Assembly: GCA_022560555.1 (NCBI GenBank)
Contig: JADFSZ010000061.1
Coordinates: forward strand, 1-9,045
DNA from: PVC group bacterium
Lineage (GTDB): Bacteria > GCA-001730085 > JADFSZ01
Reading direction: 5' to 3'
DNA length: 9,045 nucleotides
In this document: in pieces, positions 1 through 6,627 of the stretch
Position numbering within the stretch: position 1 is the stretch's first letter
Layout: each line of letters starts with the position of its first letter
Position numbers and translations under genes: made by a program
The notes under the pieces: generated by a model
Seen by the model: only the letters and a program-made list of their open reading frames with translations
What the model was told of the DNA's origin: nothing
Database searches by the model: none

Positions 1-82
1 AAGGCAATCCCATTCAAATATATCAACAACGTACACAGATAGCGTAGAAGAATTTCAAGGGATGAGACCAGACTGTACATCA

Positions 83-112
83 TGTATAGCATAGTCTTAG
101 ACATTTTGTCAA
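83..112 (-). promoter_or_regulatory. Leftward sigma70-type promoter at the left edge
   Basis: On the minus strand a perfect -35 box TTGACA (107-112) is followed, after 18 bases, by TATACA (83-88). That -10 box carries an upstream TGC, so it is of the extended -10 type. Transcription should start near position 76 and run out of the window through 75-1. The gene it serves cannot be assigned. An in-frame ATG pair at 83 and 80 opens a frame that stays open to the edge, but it overlaps or directly abuts the -10 box and so lies upstream of the expected transcript start. The product could be a protein starting outside the window, or an RNA. Box quality is good; function is inference. Confidence 0.5.
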
Positions 113-190
113 ACTTTTTAACACCTTTTATTATGTGTAAATTATCGTAATATATTTATATACTTGACCTAACGCCCTATGAAAAAAAAC

Positions 191-218
191 TTGAATCTCT
201 CCTGTAATCCAATATAAT
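191..218 (+). promoter_or_regulatory. Promoter of lpxD
   Basis: TTGAAT (191-196) and a perfect TATAAT (213-218) are separated by 16 bases. An A-run at 182-189, just before the -35 box, resembles an UP element. The expected transcript start is about 224-226, only 3-5 bases before the lpxD ATG at 229, so the mRNA would have almost no 5' leader. An in-frame TAA at 205-207 excludes an upstream start, and no Shine-Dalgarno sequence precedes the ATG. Confidence 0.6.
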
Positions 219-228
219 CACCACAATC

Positions 229-1326
229 ATGAAAAAAAGGCCAATTTCAGAAAATCAGATAAAAAGACGGCTTGCCGATATTGCAGAACTCGTTGATGGC
301 CATATCCAAGGGGATGAGAATCTGACCATTTATGGTGTCGCCAATATCGAGAATGCGTCCACACAACATATTACTATTGCAACAGACAGTGAGCATCTTG
401 AAAAAGCCGAACAAACAGAAGCATCGGCTATTATCGTTCCTGAAGAAATCACGTCATCAAAAAAAGCGATTCTGCGCGTAAAAAATCCACGCCTCGCGAT
501 TGCTCAAGTGATCAATATTTTTCATCCGCCACCAAAACCCGTCCCGGGAATTCATCCAAAAGCGGTTATCGCGCAAAACACAAAAATTGATCCTTCGGCA
601 TTTATCGATGCCTACGCCGTTATCGGGAGTGACTGTCAAATTGGACCGGAGTCGATTATCTATTCCCATGTTACGATCAGAGACCAGGTTCAAGTCGCTG
701 CAAATTGCATCATTCATCCCCATGTGACGATCTATCCAAAATGCATAATTGCTTCAAATGTGATTCTTCACGCAGGCGTCGTTATTGGGTCAGATGGATT
801 TGGTTATGTCGAGAAAGACAGCATTCATTATAAAATTCCTCAAGTCGGAAATGTTATTATCGAATCTTATGTGGAAATTGGTGCAAATACTTGTATCGAT
901 TGCGCCACAATGGGATCAACCGTCATCCGGCAAGGAACAAAAATTGACAACCTTGTCCAGATTGCTCACAACAACCAAATAGGAAAGAATTGCATTATTA
1001 TATCACAGACGGGTATATCGGGCAGCGTTCAGCTGGGAGAAAATGTTGTCATCGCCGGTCAAGTCGGCATTAAGGATCATGTTAAAATCGGAGACAGGGC
1101 AATGGTTATTGCCACATCTGTCGTGTCAAACGATCTGGAAGGACGCCAAATCTATGCGGGGGTTCCCGCAAAACCCTTTTCGGAGGCAAAGCGACGATGG
1201 GCTTCCATCGCTCTTTTACCAAAATTTATGAAAAAATTGAACGTTCTTCCGGACATCGTGAAGCAGCTTGAAGACCGCATGGCCAAACTTGAAGAGTTTT
1301 TCAAAGCAAAAAAAAGTCTTTTCTAA
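229..1326 (+). CDS. lpxD: UDP-3-O-acylglucosamine N-acyltransferase LpxD
   Basis: LpxD transfers a 3-hydroxyacyl chain from acyl carrier protein to the 2-amino group of UDP-3-O-acylglucosamine, the third step of lipid A synthesis in the cytosol. The 365-residue protein has the family's usual size and layout. An N-terminal uridine-binding domain covers about 1-105. A left-handed beta helix of hexapeptide repeats begins at PGIHP (106-110) and runs to about 310, and a C-terminal helix of about 320-360 is rich in Lys and Glu. The motif TKIDNLVQIAHN (237-248) holds the His equivalent to the known catalytic base (H247 here). GSDGFGY (187-193) and HYKIPQ (200-205) are also typical. The usual IDR of the family reads IDC here (223-225), a small deviation. 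The start at 229 is forced by the in-frame stop upstream. No lpxA, lpxB, lpxC, fabZ or bamA lies beside it, so the gene stands alone. It converges on the last gene of the neighbouring operon. Confidence 0.96.
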   Translation: MKKRPISENQIKRRLADIAELVDGHIQGDENLTIYGVANIENASTQHITIATDSEHLEKAEQTEASAIIVPEEITSSKKAILRVKNPRLAIAQVINIFHPPPKPVPGIHPKAVIAQNTKIDPSAFIDAYAVIGSDCQIGPESIIYSHVTIRDQVQVAANCIIHPHVTIYPKCIIASNVILHAGVVIGSDGFGYVEKDSIHYKIPQVGNVIIESYVEIGANTCIDCATMGSTVIRQGTKIDNLVQIAHNNQIGKNCIIISQTGISGSVQLGENVVIAGQVGIKDHVKIGDRAMVIATSVVSNDLEGRQIYAGVPAKPFSEAKRRWASIALLPKFMKKLNVLPDIVKQLEDRMAKLEEFFKAKKSLF

Positions 1327-1329
1327 TCA

Positions 1330-2295
1330 TCATTCGATTTCCCCGACAATCTCCTCTAAAACATCCTCCAGGGTTACAATCCCAATATGACGTCCTCTTT
1401 GATCTTTCACAACAGCCATGGCTTGTCTGCGCATCCGCATTTCGCGTAAACAGTCATCAATCGGCTTAAAATGAGGAACTTCATAAAGCGGGCGCATCAT
1501 TCCCTCGATAGACGTAATATTTTCTTTATCGAATATGAGGTCATAAATACTCACGAGTCCTTTCACGATGCGGGATCTTTCATCATAGACGGGAAATAAA
1601 GAAAACCCTGTTTGCGCGGCTAATATTCTTAATTCATCTACGTTCATTTTCGGAGTGAGTTTACGAACCTTTGCCATGGGCTTCATGATATCCTTTACTT
1701 TTATCTGTCCCAATTCAAAAATATTCTGAAGAATATCGTGCTCTTGACTATCCCAGACACCGTGCTCTTTACCTTCACTGACAAGTGTCTGTAATTCCTC
1801 TTTCGTCGTTAGAAACTCTTCGGAAGATTTTTCATCAGATATCACGGATGTACTAAAACGACTGAATATATAAACAAAAGGTTTAAAAATCACAAGCGAC
1901 ATTTCTAAAAGGGGAATGATCCGGATAGACACCGGAATCGCGTAATATCGGCCGATCGCTTTTGGAAGGATTTCTCCGAAAACAAGAATCACGGGAGTCA
2001 GAAGCACGATAGCGTAGATCTCGCCCCAGTAGGGATTTATGCCCAGCGCGATCAGAGTCGCGAGAACCGATACGAGAATATTAGACACATTGGTGCCAAT
2101 CAGGGTTACGGAAATGATATCTTCCTTGCGTTCGAGAAAATGGACCAAGGTGATGGCCTCCGAATCTCCGTCCGCAGCCATCTGTTTCAAGCGCAGCCGA
2201 TTCATAACAGATGTGATCGCTGTTTCCGCCCCTGAATAAAATCCGGAACTCAATATTCCTAAGAAAATAAGAACAAGAAAAATGATGTCTTGCAT
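1330..2295 (-). CDS. Short CNNM/CorC-type membrane protein with CBS pair, lacking the C-terminal CorC_HlyC domain
   Basis: This 321-residue inner-membrane protein belongs to the CNNM (DUF21) family, whose characterised members export Mg2+ or Co2+ or regulate divalent cation levels; older annotations call them hemolysins (TlyC). The N-terminal transmembrane domain (about 1-150) carries the family signatures SGAETA (21-26), GTNVSN (67-72) and GEILPK (107-112). A CBS pair follows, with KDIMKP (201-206) opening the first unit and GIVTLEDVLEEIVGEIE (305-321) ending the second. The protein stops there, so the C-terminal domain found in its upstream neighbour is absent. This looks like a natural shorter form rather than damage, because the frame is intact. 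The ATG at 2295 overlaps the upstream gene's TAA by one base (TAATG) and has AAGAGGT seven bases ahead (2303-2309). It is the last gene of the operon. The family is clear; the ion and direction of transport are inferred. Confidence 0.9.
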   Translation of the reverse strand: MQDIIFLVLIFLGILSSGFYSGAETAITSVMNRLRLKQMAADGDSEAITLVHFLERKEDIISVTLIGTNVSNILVSVLATLIALGINPYWGEIYAIVLLTPVILVFGEILPKAIGRYYAIPVSIRIIPLLEMSLVIFKPFVYIFSRFSTSVISDEKSSEEFLTTKEELQTLVSEGKEHGVWDSQEHDILQNIFELGQIKVKDIMKPMAKVRKLTPKMNVDELRILAAQTGFSLFPVYDERSRIVKGLVSIYDLIFDKENITSIEGMMRPLYEVPHFKPIDDCLREMRMRRQAMAVVKDQRGRHIGIVTLEDVLEEIVGEIE

Positions 2296-3545
2296 TAAAC
2301 GGACCTCTTGATTTTTTCTACTAGAACAGACACTATTTTAAGACGTGTAGCGCGGCGAATCGTAAATCGCAGATCCTTGTATTCGGTCTTCTCCCCCTTT
2401 TTGGGGATTTTGCCCATTTGCTTCAATAAAAATCCGGCCAGGGTGTCATAATCTTCGTCATCTTGAGGCAAATTCAGCTCCAAAATTTCATTGGCATCTG
2501 CCACACGTAAATTCCCTTTGACAATCATGCGATCAGACTCAATTTTCTTAATCAATTGATCCGGAACGTCATATTCATCGGGGATATCCCCCGTGATTTC
2601 TTCGACAATATCAATAATGCTCACAATACCATCAATGCCTCCGTGTTCATCCACGACCAAAGCCACATGCTGTTTGTCCCGTTGCATTTCGCAAATGAGT
2701 TTATCAATTTTTTTTGTGTCCGGCACAAAAAGCGCCGGACGAACTAAATCAATAAGATCTTTGTCCGGATTAAAAAACCATTCTTTCACCTGAATCACTC
2801 CAATAATATTATCCACTTTGTCACGATACACCGGATAATGCTTGTATCGCTGTAATTTGATTTCTTTCTCCACTTGAGCCCTCGGCGTGTTCACGTCAAA
2901 CGCCACCATCTCAACGCGCGGAGTCATGATCTCTTTCACATCGATATCCGAGCAATCAATCCAGTTTGTGATCATCTCACGCTCGTCTTCCTCGACAATC
3001 CCCTTTTTTTCACTTATATCCACCAAACTCACAAATTCATCTTCTGTTAAAGCCAAATCCTGTTGAAACTTTTTGATTCCAAATATCCGAAGAACAAAAC
3101 TGATAAATTTCTCGATTATGTTTTGAAAGGGGGCCGTGAGTTTCATAAAACCTTCTATCATAATCGAAAATCTCTGCGCGCCCGATACCGGATAACGTAT
3201 CGCGAACATTTTTGGAGTGATTTCCCCGAAAATCAACAATAGGCAGGGCATGACGATCATGGACACAACGCCTCCCCATTGAACCCCAATGAGTGAGACA
3301 AGGAGCGTCGTGAAAATGGCTGTCGCACATACATTAAACAGCGTGTTTCCTAACAAAATCGTTGAGAGCAGCTTTTGCGGAGACTCAAGAAGGTTTATCA
3401 CTCTCTTATTAATTTTGTCCTTTTTCCTTCTTAAGCGACCGAGCTGAATCTTGTTCAGCGAGAACAGAGCCGTTTCCGTTCCGGAAAAACAAGCGGACAA
3501 AACAAGAAAAATCGCGAATAGTGTAATCTCAATACCAACGTACAT
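2295..3545 (-). CDS. CNNM/CorC family protein, full length (DUF21 + CBS pair + CorC_HlyC domain)
   Basis: This is a second inner-membrane CNNM-family protein, 416 residues from the ATG at 3545. The transmembrane DUF21 domain (about 1-190) shows SGTETALFS (21-29), GNTLFN (66-71) and GEITPK (107-112), the regions that form the cation site in solved relatives. Two CBS units follow, beginning at DVKEIMTPRVEM (202-213) and ending at GIVSIIDIVEEITGDIP (306-322). A C-terminal CorC_HlyC domain fills about 335-415. CBS pairs in this family bind adenine nucleotides and gate the transporter. I prefer the ATG at 3545 to the GTG one codon upstream, because AGAAGGG (3554-3560) sits eight bases before the ATG and TGATG joins it to the upstream stop codon. 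The downstream gene is a shorter paralogue, so the two could form a heteromer; that is inference. A role in Mg2+/Co2+ balance is the family expectation, not shown here. Confidence 0.93.
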   Translation of the reverse strand: MYVGIEITLFAIFLVLSACFSGTETALFSLNKIQLGRLRRKKDKINKRVINLLESPQKLLSTILLGNTLFNVCATAIFTTLLVSLIGVQWGGVVSMIVMPCLLLIFGEITPKMFAIRYPVSGAQRFSIMIEGFMKLTAPFQNIIEKFISFVLRIFGIKKFQQDLALTEDEFVSLVDISEKKGIVEEDEREMITNWIDCSDIDVKEIMTPRVEMVAFDVNTPRAQVEKEIKLQRYKHYPVYRDKVDNIIGVIQVKEWFFNPDKDLIDLVRPALFVPDTKKIDKLICEMQRDKQHVALVVDEHGGIDGIVSIIDIVEEITGDIPDEYDVPDQLIKKIESDRMIVKGNLRVADANEILELNLPQDDEDYDTLAGFLLKQMGKIPKKGEKTEYKDLRFTIRRATRLKIVSVLVEKIKRSV

Positions 3546-4132
3546 CACAAGTTCCCTTCTCTTAGTGAATCAAAATGAGATATAATTTCCTTCGCAAGGT
3601 TTTTTGAGTGAATAAGGACATTCGATTCAACATTAAAATTCAGGGCGGAATACGTCCAATTTGTACTGCCTATGAGAACATGCCTATTGTCAACAACGAG
3701 GACTTTCGCGTGCATGAGTTGTTCCGGAGAATCCCGCCACACCGCCACACCGCTTGTGGATAAAAGCAAGAAGGCGTCATCACTAATCGCATCAACGCGG
3801 CGGCGGCTTCCATAGTTATAAGATTGATCTAATCCAACGATGACATCAATACCATTTTTATGCCTTTCAATGAGCCCCTGCAATAATCGATCGGGAGACT
3901 TTTCTCTCTCGGTGTCACCGTTGGACTTGATGATATATAATGATGCATAAATCGATTTTTCAGCGTTTTCTATCAGGCTTAAGGCTGTATCAAAATACTG
4001 CTGAGACGGGATATATTCCGTTTGTGTCTGACGAAAAAAGCATATGCCCAGTACAATACAGATCACGGCAACAATTGCACAAAGGATACTAACGAAGCTT
4101 GCCCTGCTTTTACCGGTTTTTTCCATTAACAT
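3545..4132 (-). CDS. Membrane-anchored single-HKD phospholipase D-like protein
   Basis: The 195-residue protein begins with a basic stretch and one hydrophobic segment (about 12-33), which reads as an uncleaved membrane anchor or signal. The rest is one phospholipase D-type domain. Its HKD motif is H141, K143 and D148, followed by GSTNWT (155-160) and the downstream N167/E169 typical of the superfamily. With a single HKD it should dimerise to make an active site, as Nuc-type endonucleases and other one-motif members do. The substrate could be phospholipid, nucleic acid or another phosphodiester; the sequence does not decide. The anchor predicts that the domain faces the periplasm. The ATG at 4132 has a strong GGGAGG ten bases upstream (4143-4148) and overlaps the lpxK end by seven bases; an alternative ATG lies at 4126. 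A CCGCCACA tandem repeat (2.5 copies at 3734-3753) sits inside the gene. Its position between lpxK and the CNNM genes suggests an envelope role. Confidence 0.85.
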   Translation of the reverse strand: MLMEKTGKSRASFVSILCAIVAVICIVLGICFFRQTQTEYIPSQQYFDTALSLIENAEKSIYASLYIIKSNGDTEREKSPDRLLQGLIERHKNGIDVIVGLDQSYNYGSRRRVDAISDDAFLLLSTSGVAVWRDSPEQLMHAKVLVVDNRHVLIGSTNWTYSALNFNVESNVLIHSKNLAKEIISHFDSLREGNL

Positions 4133-5214
4133 TGTAAGACATCCTCCCAGGTTTTGTTGTTGAGGAATTCAAATTCAATTTTTAGATAGTAACATGTGCT
4201 TGGCAGTTCCTCGGACAGAGAGGCTAAACGAACGGAATCCTTTTGTGTCGTAATCACATAATCAAATGAAGTCTGTGCCAAAGCGCTTAAAATGCTTTTG
4301 ATATCCCCAAGAGAATAATTGTGGTGATCAGGGTAGATAAAGTTTCCGAGAACGGTCGCACCAAGATTTTCCAAAGTTTTTTGAAGTGCGCCGGGGTTGG
4401 CTATGCCAGAAAGTGAATAGATCTTCTTGCCTTGAATCATAGGGACAGGAAATCTTTTGTGATTTTTTAATGAAACAAAATACTGCGGGCGATGTGTGGC
4501 TTCCACAATAGATTTTTTTAAGGAAATTTCATTTATCTCTTTATGGATCCGTTTTAAATCATGTGCCGGGACTTGATCAACACGAGTTAAAATAATCTGA
4601 TCCGCATTTTTTAAGCTCGTTCTCGACTCCCTCAGATTACCAAGAGGAAGACACCAGCCGTTATCAAACGGATTCGTTGCATCAACCAAAACAATATCGT
4701 GATTCCTTCTCAAGGCCATATGCTGGAAACCATCATCTAGAATAATGGCCTGGGCTCCGAATTTCTCAACCGCTAATTTGGAAGATCGCGCGCGATCGGC
4801 TCCGACAATAATCGGAATATCCGGCAAAGCTTCTGCCAGCATATAAGCTTCATCGCCCGTCTCCCGCCAATCGCTAATCCGGCCGTTGCCATCGGACACA
4901 ACAACTATTCTTTTGGATGTGTTTTTACGCTGATATCCCCTCAATAAGATGACAACTTTCTCGAATTTTCCTTTTAGAAATGTTGCGAGATGAACAACGG
5001 CAACCGTTTTTCCCGTACCCCCGGTTGTGATGTTTCCTATGCTAATAACATTAACGGCAGGAGCATATGCACGGATAATCTTTTTTGTATAAAGAAACCG
5101 GCGTAAGGATACGAGCATCCGGTATATAAAGGAACACACGGCAAGAACAGGAAATAGAATTTTTGATTTTCTCAATTTACACAGAAAAAGCAAGACCCTT
5201 TCAGGATCGCTCAT
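4126..5214 (-). CDS. lpxK: Tetraacyldisaccharide 4'-kinase LpxK
   Basis: LpxK uses ATP to phosphorylate the 4' position of the lipid A disaccharide precursor at the inner face of the cytoplasmic membrane, giving lipid IVA. From the ATG at 5214 the protein has 362 residues, close to the family norm. An N-terminal hydrophobic, basic region (about 15-40) is the membrane-association helix. The P-loop GGTGKT lies at 65-70 and the LLRGYQRK segment at 90-97. The GDE motif (120-122) contains the Asp implicated as catalytic base in studied LpxK. DDGFQH (160-165) and YPDHHNY (294-300) are further family signatures. A TTG at 5223 would add three residues, but the AGAAGG at 5225-5230 is one base from it and ten bases from the ATG. 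The ATG also overlaps the ptsN-like stop as ATGA, so 5214 is the better start. It is the second gene of the five-gene operon; no other lipid A gene adjoins it. Confidence 0.95.
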   Translation of the reverse strand: MSDPERVLLFLCKLRKSKILFPVLAVCSFIYRMLVSLRRFLYTKKIIRAYAPAVNVISIGNITTGGTGKTVAVVHLATFLKGKFEKVVILLRGYQRKNTSKRIVVVSDGNGRISDWRETGDEAYMLAEALPDIPIIVGADRARSSKLAVEKFGAQAIILDDGFQHMALRRNHDIVLVDATNPFDNGWCLPLGNLRESRTSLKNADQIILTRVDQVPAHDLKRIHKEINEISLKKSIVEATHRPQYFVSLKNHKRFPVPMIQGKKIYSLSGIANPGALQKTLENLGATVLGNFIYPDHHNYSLGDIKSILSALAQTSFDYVITTQKDSVRLASLSEELPSTCYYLKIEFEFLNNKTWEDVLQC

Positions 5215-5672
5215 GTAGTGCAAACCTTCTTTAGGACACCAAGAATTTCGGATCTGTCCTTTGGGGCAAATAGGATTCGTTGATTTTGGGCGTCTTTTAA
5301 AACACGCGTAGCTTGCGCCAGGATTTTAAGATATTCGTCAGCCATATCGGGAGGGGCAATCACTAAAAACACAACTTTGGTTTTGTTGCCGTCGAGAGAT
5401 TTAAACTCAACTCCCTCCGGAAAATATGTGAGACAAGCGTGGATACCGCTAACAATATCTGATTTGACATGAGGCACCGCCAGGCCGCGTCCAATGGCCG
5501 TAGTCCCAATGTTCTCTCGTGCAAGTACTTGCTTTTGTAATTCCTCGGTTTTGGAGCCATATCCATGATTTTTTGCCAGGCGAGCCACCATTTCTTTAAT
5601 AATGTCTTCTTTATTTCCGAGGGAGATATCTAAAAGAATATCCTCCTCCTTAATGAGATCAAACAATTCCAT
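5211..5672 (-). CDS. ptsN: PTS EIIA domain protein (PtsN/fructose type)
   Basis: This is a stand-alone 153-residue EIIA domain of the fructose/mannitol/Ntr class. The phosphate-accepting histidine is H68 in IGRGLAVPHVK (60-70), preceded by the usual NIGTTAIG segment. The protein is one domain with no membrane or EIIB part, which fits the regulatory PtsN (EIIA-Ntr) group better than a sugar transporter component. PtsN proteins in studied bacteria are phosphorylated by a dedicated EI/HPr pair and control K+ uptake, cell-envelope enzymes and stress responses; no partner gene is in this window. The ATG at 5672 has AGGAAGGG eight bases upstream (5681-5688). It is the first gene of an operon with lpxK, and the stop overlaps the next start (ATGA). 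A role as regulator of the envelope and cation genes downstream is inference. The symbol is used in the broad family sense. Confidence 0.88.
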   Translation of the reverse strand: MELFDLIKEEDILLDISLGNKEDIIKEMVARLAKNHGYGSKTEELQKQVLARENIGTTAIGRGLAVPHVKSDIVSGIHACLTYFPEGVEFKSLDGNKTKVVFLVIAPPDMADEYLKILAQATRVLKDAQNQRILFAPKDRSEILGVLKKVCTT

Positions 5673-5680
5673 AATTATGG
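5669..5680. repeat. 12-bp perfect palindrome over the ptsN start codon
   Basis: The sequence CCATAATTATGG is its own reverse complement and covers the ptsN ATG and part of the gap to its Shine-Dalgarno sequence. It could be a protein-binding site just downstream of the predicted transcript start (about 5710), or chance in an AT-rich stretch. Nothing else supports an operator here. Confidence 0.25.
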
Positions 5681-5716
5681 CCCTTCCTCTCTTCTAGACT
5701 CTTTAGCGCAGTAGAA

Positions 5717-5746
5717 AATATAACATAGTCTCGGTCTTTCTGCTAA
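5717..5746 (-). promoter_or_regulatory. Predicted promoter of the ptsN-lpxK-PLD-CNNM operon
   Basis: On the minus strand TTAGCA (5741-5746) and TATATT (5717-5722) are 18 bases apart, and a TGT precedes the -10 box (TGTTATATT, extended -10 form). The transcript would start near 5710, giving a leader of about 38 bases that contains the ptsN Shine-Dalgarno sequence. The rest of the 198-base spacer (5673-5870) holds no convincing gene. I also see no hairpin with a following U-run after the SIR2-type gene, so read-through from the dsbD unit remains possible. The -35 box is weak. Confidence 0.45.
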
Positions 5747-5870
5747 ATAAATTTCTCAGCAATAGCCATTTACCCCCCTCTCTATCACGGTTCTTGCTTC
5801 AATGGTCTTTGGGGCCTTCCGTGCCCTATTTCGGACAATTCAAGGCAGGATTCTCGATTTAGGCATGTTT

Positions 5871-6614
5871 TCACCCTCTTTCGACCTCCTTAAAAAACTT
5901 TCCAATGCTGTCATGGTACACAAAGTCAGCCAGGGTATCAAGCGGGGTTGGATCTCTATTTACGATACCTAGAAGAACACTGCTTTCATGCGCGATTCTA
6001 GGGAATGACGCGGCCGGTTCAACCTGAAGAGATGACCCTAAAACGACCAATAGATCCGCGCTTTCACACCATTCCCGGGCCAACTCCATTTTATCCATAG
6101 GCATCATCTGGCCAAACGATATTGTGGCGGGCTTTAAGAGTCCCCCGCAAACATTGCAACTAGGAGATACATCATCTTTGTCCATATCTGCGTAAATCGC
6201 TTCCGGCTGAAATTCCTTTTGGCATTTTAAACACGCGATCTTTCGGTCTGTCCCGTGAAGCTCAATGATTTTATTTTCTGCAAGTCCGGCAATCCGGTGA
6301 AGGCCATCAATGTTTTGCGTAATGACGCCTAAAAGCTGATTTTGTTTTTCATATTCGACGATCGCAAAATGCCCGGTGTTCGGCAACACATCTTTATAAA
6401 GAGTATATAATTCCTTTTTCATCTTCCAATACCTGCGCCGCGCAGGCTCACTTGAACAAAACTCGTCAAAATAAACGGGTTGATATTTCGTCCATATCCC
6501 TCCGGGGCTCCTGAAATCCGGGACACCGGAATCCGTACTGATTCCGGCGCCTGTAAAAAAAACGACCTTCTTACAGCTAGATAATCTTGAGGCAAACTCT
6601 TGTATATCCATCAT
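5871..6614 (-). CDS. SIR2-family NAD+-dependent protein deacylase (CobB-like)
   Basis: Sirtuins remove acyl groups from lysine side chains in the cytosol, consuming NAD+. The 247-residue protein is a complete catalytic domain. GAGIS (22-26) and PDFRSPGG (32-39) form the NAD+ pocket. TQNIDGLH (99-106) and ELHGT (118-122) carry the nicotinamide-site residues and catalytic H120. Cysteines 128, 131, 153 and 156 form the structural zinc site. GSSLQVEP (193-200) and NRDPTP (219-224) complete the fold. The Tyr-x-x-Arg pair that marks desuccinylase-type (class III) sirtuins seems to read Y62-x-x-M65 (RYWKMKK), which favours deacetylase activity; this rests on alignment by eye. The gene follows the dsbD-like gene after 13 bases on the same strand, so co-transcription is likely. 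It has no clear Shine-Dalgarno sequence; a TACAAT hexamer ends four bases before the ATG, but no good -35 box matches it. MM at the start allows either ATG (6614 or 6611). Confidence 0.93.
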   Translation of the reverse strand: MMDIQEFASRLSSCKKVVFFTGAGISTDSGVPDFRSPGGIWTKYQPVYFDEFCSSEPARRRYWKMKKELYTLYKDVLPNTGHFAIVEYEKQNQLLGVITQNIDGLHRIAGLAENKIIELHGTDRKIACLKCQKEFQPEAIYADMDKDDVSPSCNVCGGLLKPATISFGQMMPMDKMELAREWCESADLLVVLGSSLQVEPAASFPRIAHESSVLLGIVNRDPTPLDTLADFVYHDSIGKFFKEVERG

Positions 6615-6627
6615 GAGTATTGTAAGT

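Noticed and set aside
1-83. Minus-strand open frame from the ATG at 83 (begins MMYSLVSSLEILLRYL) running off the edge, 27 codons visible.
   Set aside because: It begins within the -10 box of the promoter facing the same way, has no Shine-Dalgarno sequence, and is too short to recognise. It cannot be supported without the sequence to the left.
1310-1326. A-run followed by GTCTTTT at the end of lpxD, resembling a hairpin terminator.
   Set aside because: The arms AAAAG/CTTTT are separated by one base and cannot form a loop; it is coding sequence for the Lys-rich tail.
2718-2740. Seven-bp perfect inverted repeat (GTCCGGC / GCCGGAC, 9-base loop) beside a run of eight T on the plus strand.
   Set aside because: On the transcribed minus strand the hairpin is followed by A residues, not U, so it is not a terminator. 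It also precedes the A-run, the wrong order for a frameshift stimulator. It lies in conserved CBS coding sequence.
3734-3753. Tandem CCGCCACA repeat, 2.5 copies, in the PLD-like gene; its unit is not a multiple of three.
   Set aside because: Too few copies to suggest slippage or phase variation, and the frame through it is intact and encodes plausible PLD-domain residues.
5761-5800. Minus-strand mini-frame MAIAEKFI after a purine-rich GAGAGGGGGG stretch, resembling a leader peptide.
   Set aside because: Only eight codons, upstream of the predicted ptsN promoter, with no attenuator hairpin or U-run nearby.
5800-5870. Possible terminator after the SIR2-type gene (GCCTT...CCG pairing with CGGAAGGC, minus strand).
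   Set aside because: The stem needs a seven-base bulge and is followed by CCCAAAGACC rather than a U-run.
5801-5971. Plus-strand frame of 56 codons (begins MVFGAFRALF) overlapping the end of the SIR2-type gene.
   Set aside because: Mostly antisense to a conserved coding region, no recognisable motif and no ribosome-binding site.
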